This document shows positions 26,907-36,788 of a DNA stretch of 64,000 bases, piece by piece. Source of the DNA: Acinetobacter marinus (GTDB lineage: Bacteria; Pseudomonadota; Gammaproteobacteria; Pseudomonadales; Moraxellaceae). The position numbers and the translations under genes are program-made. The stretch spans positions 124,001 to 188,000 of the forward strand of contig NZ_FMYK01000003.1 in assembly GCF_900096915.1 (NCBI RefSeq). The letters are read 5' to 3'. The notes under the pieces are model-generated. The model saw only the letters and a program-made list of their open reading frames with translations, had not been told where the DNA came from and made no database searches. The first letter of the stretch is position 1; each line of letters opens with the position of its first letter.

Positions 26907-27680
26907 TTAGGTAAAACGTCTCGGCATTTTCTGACCATCAACATGCGGACTATCAGCACGCTCTAATGCACGATGTAACCATTTTTCAGCAAGTTCAACG
27001 GCTTTTTCTAATGAATCATTCAGCGCCAAGCGTCCTGCAATAAAGCTCGCCAACGAACAGCCTGAACCATGAAACTCGCCATCGATGCGTGGCATTTCAC
27101 TCTCATAGATCAATTCACCTGCGACATATAAGCGGTTAATGATCACATCGGCAGGCAATTTCTCATGTCCGCCTTTGACCAAAACAGCTTGTGCACCCAG
27201 TTCAAAAATCCGTTGCGTGGCATCGGTTAAATCTTCACAACTTGTCAATGCACGTAGCTCAACGGTATTCGGCGTAATCACCGTCGCTCGTGGAATCAGC
27301 ACTTTAAAGGCTTCAACCAAAGTCGGTAAATCGCCCAAACAGCCACCACTATTCGCCACTAATACAGGATCAAGCACATATTTTAAATCATTATGTTGAT
27401 CTAAAAACTGAGCTAAAGCAGCAATGTTGTCCGTCGTACCGAGCATGCCAGATTTCACGGTATTAATCGGTAAATCATCAATCACTGCGTTGGCTTGGGC
27501 AAGAAGTAAATCCTTTGAAGTGGCGTCAAAACTAAAGACATTTTGCGAGTTTTGAATGGTCAGCGCAGTACAGGCAATCGCTGCATGTGCACCACTCAGT
27601 CCGATGGCTTCGATGTCAGCCTGTAAGCCTGCTCCACCTGATGGGTCTAATCCTGAAAAACATAATACCGTTGGGCGCAC
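26907..27680 (-). CDS. thiD: Hydroxymethylpyrimidine/phosphomethylpyrimidine kinase
   Basis: Ribokinase-fold kinase that phosphorylates HMP and HMP-P in thiamine synthesis. The N-terminal FSGLDPSGGAGLQADIEAI is the ThiD signature, VKSGMLGT and DPVLVANSG follow, and the anion hole with the catalytic region is DGEFHGSGCSLASFIAG. Length 257 aa is normal. I find no TPP-riboswitch-like leader in the 95 bp before the start. Divergent from the phosphatase gene. Confidence 0.93.
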   Translation of the reverse strand: MRPTVLCFSGLDPSGGAGLQADIEAIGLSGAHAAIACTALTIQNSQNVFSFDATSKDLLLAQANAVIDDLPINTVKSGMLGTTDNIAALAQFLDQHNDLKYVLDPVLVANSGGCLGDLPTLVEAFKVLIPRATVITPNTVELRALTSCEDLTDATQRIFELGAQAVLVKGGHEKLPADVIINRLYVAGELIYESEMPRIDGEFHGSGCSLASFIAGRLALNDSLEKAVELAEKWLHRALERADSPHVDGQKMPRRFT

Positions 27681-27775
27681 TGCACAGTTCCTTTATTCAA
27701 ATTGGATTTAAGAGAGTCAGTGACATTCTAACAAGAGCTATGTCAAAATTCATCTTGAACGAAATGAAGTGATAA

Positions 27776-28459
27776 ATGATTGTAGAGATGAAGATCGAAA
27801 ATATTTTGATTGATTTAGATGGTACTTTGACCAATCCAAAACTTGGCATTACCACCTGTATTCGTTACGCCATGCAAAAACTCGGGCGACCGCTTGCTGA
27901 TGAAGTGGACTTGGATTGGTGTATAGGACCACCACTGAAAGCCTCTTTGGCAAAATTATTACAATCGGACGATGACACTGTCAATATAGATCAATTGGCA
28001 GAACAGGCGTTGGCTTTGTATCGGGAACGGTTTAGTACGATTGGTTTGTTTGAAAATGAAGTCTATCCTGAAGTCGCAGAAACCTTAGAAAAATTACAGC
28101 AACAAGGGTATCGACTTTTTGTCGCAACAGCGAAGCCAACCATTTATGCAGAGCAGATTTTAGAACATTTTGATTTGGCAAAATACTTTATCAAAATCTA
28201 TGGCAGTGAACTGACAGGCGAACGCACCAATAAAGGCGAGTTGATCACTTATCTTTTGGCACAAGAAAACTTGGATGCAACAGCCACAGTCATGGTCGGA
28301 GATCGTGAGTTTGACATTTTGGGTGCTCGTCAGAATGGTGTCAAAAGTATTGCGGTCACTTATGGCTATGGCACGGCAGAGGAATTTGCACAAGCGCAGC
28401 CGAATCAAATGATTATGAATTTTTCTGCGCTCATGACAGCACTAGATCGTTTAAACTAG
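27776..28459 (+). CDS. HAD-superfamily phosphatase, phosphoglycolate phosphatase-like
   Basis: HAD hydrolase with motif I IDLDGTLTNP (nucleophile Asp13), motif II as VATAKPT, and motif III/IV in MVGDREFDILGARQNG. The C1-cap is helical (about residues 20-85), like Gph, PpaX and YieH, so the substrate is probably a small phosphorylated metabolite. An in-frame ATG at residue 5 is possible, but the first has the better spaced AAGTG. 227 aa. Confidence 0.85.
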   Translation: MIVEMKIENILIDLDGTLTNPKLGITTCIRYAMQKLGRPLADEVDLDWCIGPPLKASLAKLLQSDDDTVNIDQLAEQALALYRERFSTIGLFENEVYPEVAETLEKLQQQGYRLFVATAKPTIYAEQILEHFDLAKYFIKIYGSELTGERTNKGELITYLLAQENLDATATVMVGDREFDILGARQNGVKSIAVTYGYGTAEEFAQAQPNQMIMNFSALMTALDRLN

Positions 28460-28493
28460 CTGATTTGCCAAATGGTGATTGGTAATAGAGCAC

Positions 28494-28949
28494 TTAAAAT
28501 TGAGGCTTAACCACCACTAGAATAATACAGGCAATCAAAATCACTGTTGGTAATTCATTGAAAAATCGCCAAAATTTGTGAGATTTATAATGCGCATTGT
28601 CGATGAGTTTTGTGCGGTAGTAACCACAAACAAAATGATAAACCACCAGTAACCCGACCAAAGCCACTTTGATATAGAACCACGTCGCTTCATGGTAGTG
28701 ACGAGTCGCATCGCCCCAATCCACAAGGAAGTGTGCCGTGATCAGCGTGCCGATCATTGCAGGGGTCATGATGCCACGATACAGTTTGCGTTCCATAATT
28801 TGAAAGCGTTGATGGCTAATCGCATCATCACTCATGGCGTGGTAGACGAATAAACGAGGGAGATAGAATAGGGCGGCAAACCAGCACACCACGGCAATAA
28901 TGTGTAGCGCTTTCACCCATAAAAAGGCTTCTGACGGTGCGTCCATCAT
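28494..28949 (-). CDS. hemJ: Protoporphyrinogen IX oxidase HemJ
   Basis: Four-helix membrane protein of 151 aa that oxidises protoporphyrinogen IX to protoporphyrin IX in haem synthesis. Conserved parts: WVKALHIIAVVCWFAALFYL with the conserved His, LYRGIMTPAM, TWFYIKVALVGLLVVYH, and RFFNELPTVILIACIILVV. The start at 28949 follows TTGGA; the frame is open to 29012 but the extra 21 residues overlap the fabB terminator. HemG/HemY-type enzymes are not seen here. Confidence 0.9.
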   Translation of the reverse strand: MMDAPSEAFLWVKALHIIAVVCWFAALFYLPRLFVYHAMSDDAISHQRFQIMERKLYRGIMTPAMIGTLITAHFLVDWGDATRHYHEATWFYIKVALVGLLVVYHFVCGYYRTKLIDNAHYKSHKFWRFFNELPTVILIACIILVVVKPQF

Positions 28950-28968
28950 TTTTCCAAAGACTGAATGT

Positions 28969-29013
28969 AAAAAAACTTGCAACAATTCGCCTATGATAAC
29001 AAATTGTTGCAAG
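28969..29013 (-). terminator. fabB terminator
   Basis: A perfect 12-bp stem (CTTGCAACAATT at 28976-28987 / AATTGTTGCAAG at 29002-29013) with a 14-base loop. Read leftward it ends in GCAAG followed by TTTTTTT. It separates fabB from hemJ. Confidence 0.85.
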
Positions 29014-29066
29014 TAATTGCAGTGTTTCGTCGAACCGAAAAAAGGACTATCAAAAGGGCTATGCGG

Positions 29067-30299
29067 TTAGCCAGCCCATTTTTTGAAAATCAGGCAGGCA
29101 TTCACGCCACCAAAACCAAAGCTGTTGCTCATGATCGTATCGAGTGGGGTATCACGTTTTTCCAGCACGATGTCAAAGCCAGCTGCACCTTCATCGAGTT
29201 CAGTGACATTGATGTTCGGTGCAATATAGTCATTTTGCATCATTAACACACAATAGATCGCTTCTTGCACACCGACTGCACCTAGGCTATGACCTGTCAT
29301 TGATTTGGTTGAGCTGAGCGCTGGCACTTTGCCCTCACCAAACGCACGCTCCATGGCTTTGAGTTCGGTAATGTCGCCCGCTGGGGTTGATGTACCGTGG
29401 GTATTAACGTAATCAATTTTTTCTACGCCATGTGCTTTGGCTTCTTCGAGTGCCATCAAGATACAGCGAGTTGCGCCTTCACCGCTTGGTGCAACCATGT
29501 CATGACCATCACTATTGGCAGCATAAGCAACTACTTCGGCAAGAATATTAGCACCACGCGCCTGCGCATGTTCTAGTGATTCGAGCATCACAAAACCGCC
29601 ACCACCTGCAATGACAAAGCCATCACGATCTTTGGAATACGGACGAGAAGCCGCTTCTGGAGTGTCGTTATATTTTGAGCTGAGCGCACCCATCGCATCG
29701 AACAAGAGGCTTTGTGACCAATGATCTTCTTCACCGCCACCAGCGAGCATCAAGTCTTGTTTACCGAGTTGAATCATGTTGTAAGCATAGCCGATCGCAT
29801 CGGCAGAGGTTGCGCAAGCACTGGTGATCGAATGTGCGATCCCTTGCATTTTAAACGCCACACCGACATTGGCAGTGATGGTATTACTCATATTGCGTGG
29901 TACGAAGAATGGTCCGATTTTGCGGGCGCCTTTTTCTTCTAACAGCTTGATCATCTCGGCAACCGATGCAGTCGAGTTACCACCACTACCACCGACGATG
30001 CCGTAGCGAGGATTGCCTGCGAGGTCTTCGACTTGTAAGCCTGCATGCTGTACTGCATCGACCGCTGCATTGTAGGCATACATGGCGCAAACGCCCATAA
30101 AGCGTTTCAGTTTACGATCAATGTTGTCAAAGTCTTGATCAGCAGGGGCACTGACGTGACTTTTAAAATTCAATTCTGCATAGGACGCATTGTGGCGTGT
30201 GCCTGAAATGCCATTTTGTAGGGAGTGGTTGACTTCTTCTAAGGTATTTCCGATACATGAGTTGATGCCCATACCCGTAATTACAACACGACGATTCAT
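29067..30299 (-). CDS. fabB: 3-oxoacyl-ACP synthase I
   Basis: Condensing enzyme of type II fatty acid synthesis, needed for unsaturated fatty acids. The catalytic Cys162 is in ITSACATSADAIGYAYN; the two catalytic histidines are in NTHGTSTPAGD and MTGHSLGAVGVQE; the C-terminal SNSFGFGGVNACL is typical. Sequence flavour (GGGEEDHWSQSLLFDAMGAL, SRPYSKDRDGFVIAGGGG) is FabB rather than FabF. The ATG at 30299 has AGGA six bases upstream and gives 410 aa; the open frame extends to 30395. Confidence 0.93.
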   Translation of the reverse strand: MNRRVVITGMGINSCIGNTLEEVNHSLQNGISGTRHNASYAELNFKSHVSAPADQDFDNIDRKLKRFMGVCAMYAYNAAVDAVQHAGLQVEDLAGNPRYGIVGGSGGNSTASVAEMIKLLEEKGARKIGPFFVPRNMSNTITANVGVAFKMQGIAHSITSACATSADAIGYAYNMIQLGKQDLMLAGGGEEDHWSQSLLFDAMGALSSKYNDTPEAASRPYSKDRDGFVIAGGGGFVMLESLEHAQARGANILAEVVAYAANSDGHDMVAPSGEGATRCILMALEEAKAHGVEKIDYVNTHGTSTPAGDITELKAMERAFGEGKVPALSSTKSMTGHSLGAVGVQEAIYCVLMMQNDYIAPNINVTELDEGAAGFDIVLEKRDTPLDTIMSNSFGFGGVNACLIFKKWAG

Positions 30300-30370
30300 G
30301 GAGAGTCCTTTGCAAAAATAAAAAAATTCACTGCCAACATTTAAGCGGTTTTCCAAATGCTTCGCAATGG

Positions 30371-30432
30371 CGAAAGGTATTAGTTTTTCTTGCACAAAGG
30401 CTGTGCAGTTTCGAAATTAAAATACCTTTTCG
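30371..30432 (-). promoter_or_regulatory. Nested inverted repeats upstream of fabB
   Basis: Outer arms AAAGGTATT (30373-30381) and AATACCTTT (30421-30429) enclose an inner hairpin TGCACA-AAGGC-TGTGCA (30391-30407). It lies between the DUF4132 stop and the fabB start. It could be a terminator of the upstream unit, a cruciform-type operator or an mRNA leader structure. Confidence 0.5.
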
Positions 30433-30447
30433 CAGATCATGGATTTG

Positions 30448-33400
30448 TTACCACGGGGTCTTTTTTTGCCACTGTTCATCAAAGCCTCGGCAGGCATTTG
30501 TAACCTGTAAATAGTCAGCATAGCTTTCCGCTAAGAGCACTTTGGCAATGTCTTTCAGTGGGATTTTATCATCTTGCCAAGAGCGAGCGGTTTGCTCTTC
30601 AAAGCTCAAGTCGTATAAGACGGCATCGATATTTTCCTCTGGCACATAGCTACCGCTAAAGCCGATCACGGCGGACAGCCCTAAGCTGTCATAGGCTTTA
30701 TAATAACGGTCAAACGAGCCACCATCTTCGATCGTTGCACGTTGGTAGCCGAGTTTATTCAGCACACCCCGCAAAGTGAAGGTGTCGGTGATCCAGCCTT
30801 TGTGATCGTCAATATAGTTTTTATCATTCAGCTCAGGCAAGTTATGGCTCATTTGATCAAATAATGGCTTGATTTTATAGTCTTTAAAATGCGCTTGCCA
30901 CGCTTGAATAGTTTCCGCATCAATGAGTACCGCATGTGCCAGTTTGACTTGGTTTGTCGAGTCGAGGGTGATTTCATCATCGTCCAAGTTGATCAGACTG
31001 CCATCTTCGGTGGGGCGAAATTGATTGACAATTTTACCCGTATCATCGACTTCAAGCCAAACTAAACGCTGAATCAGTCTGCTCATGATCGGATGCACAA
31101 GAATATACTCCAGCCAATCTGCAACATGCCACAGACGCTCGCTACACATCGACTCATACAAGCGCTGGGTTTGCAGATCGAGCACTTGTTTCAGTTCTTT
31201 TTTGGCATTTGACCACTGCGCCTTGGTGTCTTTGATTTGCGCCTCATCATCGCCTTGGCGTGGACTTGGCAAGGCTTTTAGCACTTTGCCATCTTCATTT
31301 TTGAGGATGAATTTATCCTGACTGTCCAAGCTGGCATGTAGCGTTCGTTGTCCATAATCTAGGCTGAGCACGCCTTGATCATCTAAGCCCGCGGTTGGAA
31401 TAGTGCGATCGGCAAGCTGATCACGACTCCAGCCGTTGCGCTCGGCGATGTCCTCGACCAAAGACTTGGCAAGATTTTGTACCGAAGCAGTGCGATAACG
31501 ACGTGAAATGCTCAGCAATAACTGGATAATAATCGGATCATTTTGTACAGCAAGACTGGACAGCATCGCCTCGATCTGGCTTCGACGTTGATAATGCTGT
31601 TTCATATAATCTTGCAGAATTTTGACTGCTGTACTGGCGCTGGTTTGAAAGGCGAGTGCTAACATGCCTTTATTTTTAATGGCACTGCCGAGATAGATTG
31701 CCAGATGTCCACGCTTAATTTCCTCTTGCACTTGTTCAAGCGTGATGTTGGCATAACGTCCATAATAATCAGGATATTGCTGACCGTAGCGTTGATAGCT
31801 GTCTTGATAACTTTTCAGCAGGCTCGGTGCTTGTTTGACCGCAACCTCGGTGGCTTCTTCGATACTTGGATGGCGGGTGTCATATTGGATAAAACTTTGT
31901 AGTAACAATAGTCCAAGCTGTTGTTGGCTTTTCGGATGGAGTAACTCGACATAGCGCTGTAGCAGGGCATTGGGCACAGGATCTTTGAGTTTTTCGGCAA
32001 GAATCACCCACCATTTGATGATGCTTGGATTGACCTCACTACCATCTTGCCACTGTGCTTTAGGTAAAGTGTTAAAATCAAACCAGTTAAATGCCACGGT
32101 GATATTGCCTTTTAAGCCTTTTTGCGCATCTTTGAGTAGTTTTTCAGGGGTGAGATAGTCGCTAATATCCTCACCGAGTTGCTCAAGTGCGGTCAGCGCC
32201 GCAGCGATCACCACTTCTTTCTTTTCCTTTTTGAGCAAAGCATAAAGTGGCGCAATCGCATCTTGATGACTCAAACGAGCGAGCCATTCAATCGCATTGA
32301 CACGCAAGTCTTGTTTGCCATTATTTAGTGCTTCAATGGCTTGCAGGTGAATATCAGGTAGTTTGGTTAATAAATGCTGTGCTTCAAGTCGTGTGGTTTT
32401 GGCTTGACCCAAAGCCAGTTCGAGCAATTTGCCGATATATTGCTGTGGAATCTGCGGGAATTTTTCCAGTAGCTTAATCGCTTTGCTGGCAGAAAAGTGA
32501 TAGTAATGTGCTGCACGACTTGGCAATAATCCCAGCGCTTCTGCGATAAACTCAGGGTGCAAATGGAAAAATGGCACCACTTTATCCGCATCAGTAATGC
32601 GACGGTTGAGACCATCCTGATATTCTTGTAGATAGCCATCGGCAATGGTTCGGGCAGGGTGGGTATAGTTGAGTTGATCCAAGATCGACTCAAGCTGACG
32701 CAAATCCAAATCGATAAAATGCCGTGGCTCAGCACGAAACTCAAATACAGTGCTCCAATGCAAGGTGGTGCCACTGATTTTCATGGCACGTAGCGCATGA
32801 TATAGCGTGTACTCAGGCAGACGCTGGATTTTATTGCCGTGATAAATAATATTTAAATCATTAAAACGCACAAACTCTCGTTCGCCATTGAGCTGTTCAT
32901 AGATTTCCACGCTGTGTTTGTCGATATTGTATTTTTGAAAATCTTGATAGCGCTTTTGCGCCCATTGGCTTTGATAGGTGCCATACACTTTATTATTTTC
33001 GATTTCCTGCTCAGCGTATTGTTTGTGTTTTTCCAGCATTTCCGCATAATTTTCTTTGAGTAGATCAATCAGACTGCTCGGTAGATTTTGCTCGGCGATG
33101 GCTTCGACCGCAGGAAATTCGATGTCGATGCTTTGCGCTCGGCTTTGTGTCTCGATGCGTTGTAGTGCGGCTTGAATGGTGTGTTGAACGGATTTAACCT
33201 TTTCTTGCTCAAGCGCTTGTTGTAAGAGGTTGAGGTGCTGATCGCCTTGGCGAGCAAGCAAATCTGCGGCATAACTGCGCTCATGCCCCTTGCCTTCAAA
33301 TAAATAGACCTGCAAATGTTGCTGTGCAAGCTCAGGATCAAGACTACTGATCAGACCTGTGGCGGTATCACGGACATTTTTAGTAGAAGACAGTGCCAGC

Positions 33401-34209
33401 TCGACCACCAGTTGGCTGAGTAGGTTGAGTAGGTGAGGTTGATCCTTGAGATAGTCTAATAACACCAATTGTCCGTGGCTAGTCATGGTGCTGGCAACCA
33501 ATTTCACTTGGTCAATATGCTGGGTGAGATAATGCTCCAGACCAGGCAAAGCCAATAATAATTTATAGTCCTGCTTGTTGTATTCATTGATGCCATTGCG
33601 ATCGAACAATACGCCAATCAGTTGATCCTCATGCCCAGCGCCTTCCTCAGCAGTCAAAATCTGATTGAGGCGATCAATATGCCAGTCACCACGCTCAAAG
33701 GTGCTTAAATGCAGTGGTTGTTGCTGCATTTTATAGCGCTGTGCTTTGATCGAGGCGACCAGTGGGTCGGTAAGCAGTGCGCTCAGCCAATCGGGTGTGT
33801 TGACATAAAGCGGTTGTAGTTTTAAGCAACTGACACAGGCAGATAACCAATGTCCTAGACGGACTAACTGCACGTCTTCAAGCTGGGTAAATTGTTTTTG
33901 GTAGAGCTGATCACGGGCTTGATCAGAATACTTGGCAGATTTTTTTTCTTCAGTATTGAGCATGCTTGGGTGATAAAACCATGTACTGGTCAGCGGACTG
34001 CCGAGCAATAAGGTCAAGCGATCGTTACTCAATTGACGTAGCGTGAGCAGGATTTCGGGATATTGTCCTGACATCAGATAGTGATAACTCTGATCTGCTA
34101 AACCTTTTTCGATATGATCGAGTGGTGCAACGATGGCGTGAATTAAGGTGTCCAGATCGGTGCTGGCGTTAAATTTATTTTTTCCTGAAGGTCCTGATTG
34201 TTCGATCAT
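30448..34209 (-). CDS. DUF4132 domain protein with HEAT-like helical repeats (YehI-like)
   Basis: A very long (1253 aa) mostly helical protein. Residues about 260-360 and 560-700 show HEAT-like pattern (e.g. AIEALNNGKQDLRVNAIEWL, then ALYALLKKEKKEVVIAAALT). The C-terminal ~200 residues carry the DUF4132 signature: GYQRATIEDGGSFDRYYKAY and the GFSGSYVPEENIDAVLYDL stretch ending before ARSW. E. coli YehI/MolR-type proteins share this domain; the N-terminal WGR domain of MolR is not seen. The start has AAGGA upstream. It is the last gene of a leftward block with SWIM, VWA, DUF5682 and MoxR genes, separated from SWIM by 215 bp, so may have its own promoter. Confidence 0.85.
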   Translation of the reverse strand: MIEQSGPSGKNKFNASTDLDTLIHAIVAPLDHIEKGLADQSYHYLMSGQYPEILLTLRQLSNDRLTLLLGSPLTSTWFYHPSMLNTEEKKSAKYSDQARDQLYQKQFTQLEDVQLVRLGHWLSACVSCLKLQPLYVNTPDWLSALLTDPLVASIKAQRYKMQQQPLHLSTFERGDWHIDRLNQILTAEEGAGHEDQLIGVLFDRNGINEYNKQDYKLLLALPGLEHYLTQHIDQVKLVASTMTSHGQLVLLDYLKDQPHLLNLLSQLVVELALSSTKNVRDTATGLISSLDPELAQQHLQVYLFEGKGHERSYAADLLARQGDQHLNLLQQALEQEKVKSVQHTIQAALQRIETQSRAQSIDIEFPAVEAIAEQNLPSSLIDLLKENYAEMLEKHKQYAEQEIENNKVYGTYQSQWAQKRYQDFQKYNIDKHSVEIYEQLNGEREFVRFNDLNIIYHGNKIQRLPEYTLYHALRAMKISGTTLHWSTVFEFRAEPRHFIDLDLRQLESILDQLNYTHPARTIADGYLQEYQDGLNRRITDADKVVPFFHLHPEFIAEALGLLPSRAAHYYHFSASKAIKLLEKFPQIPQQYIGKLLELALGQAKTTRLEAQHLLTKLPDIHLQAIEALNNGKQDLRVNAIEWLARLSHQDAIAPLYALLKKEKKEVVIAAALTALEQLGEDISDYLTPEKLLKDAQKGLKGNITVAFNWFDFNTLPKAQWQDGSEVNPSIIKWWVILAEKLKDPVPNALLQRYVELLHPKSQQQLGLLLLQSFIQYDTRHPSIEEATEVAVKQAPSLLKSYQDSYQRYGQQYPDYYGRYANITLEQVQEEIKRGHLAIYLGSAIKNKGMLALAFQTSASTAVKILQDYMKQHYQRRSQIEAMLSSLAVQNDPIIIQLLLSISRRYRTASVQNLAKSLVEDIAERNGWSRDQLADRTIPTAGLDDQGVLSLDYGQRTLHASLDSQDKFILKNEDGKVLKALPSPRQGDDEAQIKDTKAQWSNAKKELKQVLDLQTQRLYESMCSERLWHVADWLEYILVHPIMSRLIQRLVWLEVDDTGKIVNQFRPTEDGSLINLDDDEITLDSTNQVKLAHAVLIDAETIQAWQAHFKDYKIKPLFDQMSHNLPELNDKNYIDDHKGWITDTFTLRGVLNKLGYQRATIEDGGSFDRYYKAYDSLGLSAVIGFSGSYVPEENIDAVLYDLSFEEQTARSWQDDKIPLKDIAKVLLAESYADYLQVTNACRGFDEQWQKKTPW

Positions 34210-34424
34210 GGCTGATTCCTTTTTAGATTTTGCGTTGAGTCCACAATATTAAAAATCGTTTTAAAATAAAAAATATTCATCACATCGCTGAAACCATAGC
34301 GGATTATGCACCGCTACAAAAGCCTGCTTCGGTAGTAATGCGTCACAATTTGTCACCGTGTTGCAGGGTTTTCTACGAAAATTCAAATATGACGTGTGCG
34401 CTGATATTCGGCGCTCATCTTTTT

Positions 34425-36788
34425 TTACATGTCATCAGGGTTGGGTTGAGTACGCATCGGTAAATCACTTTGCAACAGTTCAATACTGTGAATGACTTGC
34501 CGAATTTTCATTAAATAATCAGGCATATCGCTTTGTGGTTGCGGTTGCGACTGTGGCTGATTTTTCCGTTGCGATTTTGATTGTCGGTGCGATTGTGGTT
34601 GAATCGTGTCGTACCGAGCCAATACATCCGCCAGCAGATTCAGCCCTAAGTCCTCGAAACGCTGACCAAGCCCTGCAAGTTGTTGCTGATGTGCTGAGTC
34701 AAATTGCTGACGCCCCGAATTGGCATAAAACTCAAGGATTGATAGACATTGCGACAAACACTGTTGCAGTGGCGTTTTCGGTGGCACATTCAGCAAGCGC
34801 TTTTTTTCTTTCAGCAGTTTTTCGATGCGTGCGCTGATGCTTTGTGGAATCGTGCGTTTGCCAGAATAGCGGATATAGTCATAGTGTAAATTGAAAAGAT
34901 GTAGCCTTTGCCGATCTTGCAAGATCAACGTGCATGGCGTACAGCGCAATTGTCCTGCTTGACGTTGTATACGCACCAGTACCGCAATGATTTTGCTGTG
35001 ATCGATATGGTATTGCAGTTTGTCTGCGATGCTATGATTTGATGGATTGATCTCCAGTTGTAATAACAGCTGATGACCGTGCTGATCGCTGAGCCATGTC
35101 TCTAACTGCTGTTGCAATTCGTTGAGCTGTAGGCTGGTGATACGGGCAATGTGTAGTAGGGCATAGTGCGACTGGTTTTGATCAAAGATTGAGTGAGGAC
35201 GAACCTGTTCTGCCAACGTTGACCAATCAGAAATTCCTGTGACTTGCTGTTGAAATTGCTCCAGCGACAATGTATCAAAAAGCGCTAATTGGTGATAATT
35301 CGCATCTTTGTTTGGGCTTAAGTTGAAGTTCTTGCTGTGCTGAAGACTTTGCGATGCATCATTGATTGGAGGTGTGGAGGCTTTGGCGTGGTCAAGGGAA
35401 AATTGATATTGCATCAGATGATTGAGACTGACGCCCCACATACCTGTTTGTGCAGCACTGTGCTGGTCAAAGGTCTGATCTAAATGATTGGCTCGGGCTT
35501 GGGTGGTGCTGACAAGGCATTGCTGTGCTGTGTCCCAAAAACAAGTGGTTAGTCCTTGTGCTCCCGTTGGCGCATGCCACCAATCCGCACCCAGTGGAAT
35601 CAGATGACTCAAGGTCTGCGTTTGAAACGATTTTTGTGCATTGCCAGTGAGTTGTAGTCGCTTTTCAGCAGAGAGTTTCGGCGATTTTAATGCCGCCAAA
35701 AACGTATAAAACTGCGCCAACTCGACAAAGATTTGTCGTTCATCAATCTGGATATCCTCGACATGTAGCCTTTCGAGTTGACCATGCAAATGACGTAATA
35801 GGCTTGCTAAACGGGGCATACGCTGTGCTCGAGCCTGCATATTGAGCAAGTGCAATGCCATGATGCTGGTCTTAGACAGATGCGATAATCCTTGTGCAAG
35901 AATGGCTTGGCACTGCAATTCTAAGGCATCAATTAGGGCAAGATCATCTTCGTTTAAAGTATTTGTATTTTCTTCTTTAGCCTCGATTAGGACATCGTCA
36001 GACCATTGCCATGATTGTGCGAATGTGTTTTTTGAATGGTTTTGTGAGCGATTTGCTGAGCTATTTTCAGAACTATTTTCTGAGCTGTTTTTTTCTGAGC
36101 TAGGTTGTGACGCGTCTTGTTGCGTTAAAAAACACCACGCAATACATGCCAGATGCACGGCAATTTTTTGAGCACTGGCGATATCAGAGAGCATGGTTTC
36201 AGGCGTTGCCCCAGCAAAATAATGAATTTTTGACGTAGAAAAATTCGTTTTAAAACTTATTTTGTCCTGTTGAATGTCGATTTCACATTGCGTCGGATCA
36301 GCTTGCCATTTCTGGACGATGTGATATGCCAAGCGTCGCTCGGCTTTACGTGTTGCTTTTAGCATTGCTGTACTGTCTAGCGAGAGCAAACTGTCTAATG
36401 CTGAACTACTTTGAGTTGGAATGGTTGGTGGATTTTTTGACTGATCAGCGACATCCGCATGTTCAGGTTGCGGTGCTGATGCGACATCGGTAGACGTTTG
36501 TTGTAATTGTTCAGGATGTTGTTGTAGCCACAAAATACTGCTCAAAATATGTTTACAACAGTCGCTGGCAGGACAGGTACATCGTGCGTTGGTGATGCCT
36601 GTCGCAGGGAGTCCGACTTGAAACTCTTCGACCTGAAACTGTAATACATCGTGATCAGCGCTTAATTCTACAGGGCTATTTGCCAATTGCACTTGATCGA
36701 CGGATTTTTTGGCACGGCGTAATAAGCCAATATTGCTCAAACTGGTCAGGCTGTCCTCATCATACTGTAGATACATTTGCCAGCTCAT
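34425..36788 (-). CDS. SWIM zinc finger protein (YehQ-like)
   Basis: 787 aa. The SWIM motif CxCx(n)CxH is at residues 70-80: Cys70, Cys72, Cys78 and His80 in RCTCPASDCCKH, placing the zinc finger near the N-terminus. Regions around 90-125 and 225-260 are low-complexity Ser/Asn/Gln stretches (repeated SSEN), and a Gln-rich segment lies near 735-760. The remainder is helical with no enzyme motif. The start overlaps the VWA stop by 4 bp (ATGA), so translation is coupled. SWIM fingers bind DNA or proteins; which applies here is unknown. Confidence 0.85.
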   Translation of the reverse strand: MSWQMYLQYDEDSLTSLSNIGLLRRAKKSVDQVQLANSPVELSADHDVLQFQVEEFQVGLPATGITNARCTCPASDCCKHILSSILWLQQHPEQLQQTSTDVASAPQPEHADVADQSKNPPTIPTQSSSALDSLLSLDSTAMLKATRKAERRLAYHIVQKWQADPTQCEIDIQQDKISFKTNFSTSKIHYFAGATPETMLSDIASAQKIAVHLACIAWCFLTQQDASQPSSEKNSSENSSENSSANRSQNHSKNTFAQSWQWSDDVLIEAKEENTNTLNEDDLALIDALELQCQAILAQGLSHLSKTSIMALHLLNMQARAQRMPRLASLLRHLHGQLERLHVEDIQIDERQIFVELAQFYTFLAALKSPKLSAEKRLQLTGNAQKSFQTQTLSHLIPLGADWWHAPTGAQGLTTCFWDTAQQCLVSTTQARANHLDQTFDQHSAAQTGMWGVSLNHLMQYQFSLDHAKASTPPINDASQSLQHSKNFNLSPNKDANYHQLALFDTLSLEQFQQQVTGISDWSTLAEQVRPHSIFDQNQSHYALLHIARITSLQLNELQQQLETWLSDQHGHQLLLQLEINPSNHSIADKLQYHIDHSKIIAVLVRIQRQAGQLRCTPCTLILQDRQRLHLFNLHYDYIRYSGKRTIPQSISARIEKLLKEKKRLLNVPPKTPLQQCLSQCLSILEFYANSGRQQFDSAHQQQLAGLGQRFEDLGLNLLADVLARYDTIQPQSHRQSKSQRKNQPQSQPQPQSDMPDYLMKIRQVIHSIELLQSDLPMRTQPNPDDM

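Noticed and set aside
27681..27775. Possible TPP riboswitch before thiD
   Set aside because: The leader is 95 bp shared with a divergent gene and lacks the conserved CUGAGA-type core.
34210..34424. Separate small gene between the SWIM and DUF4132 genes
   Set aside because: No frame longer than about 25 codons with a ribosome binding site; more likely a promoter or mRNA leader of the DUF4132 gene.
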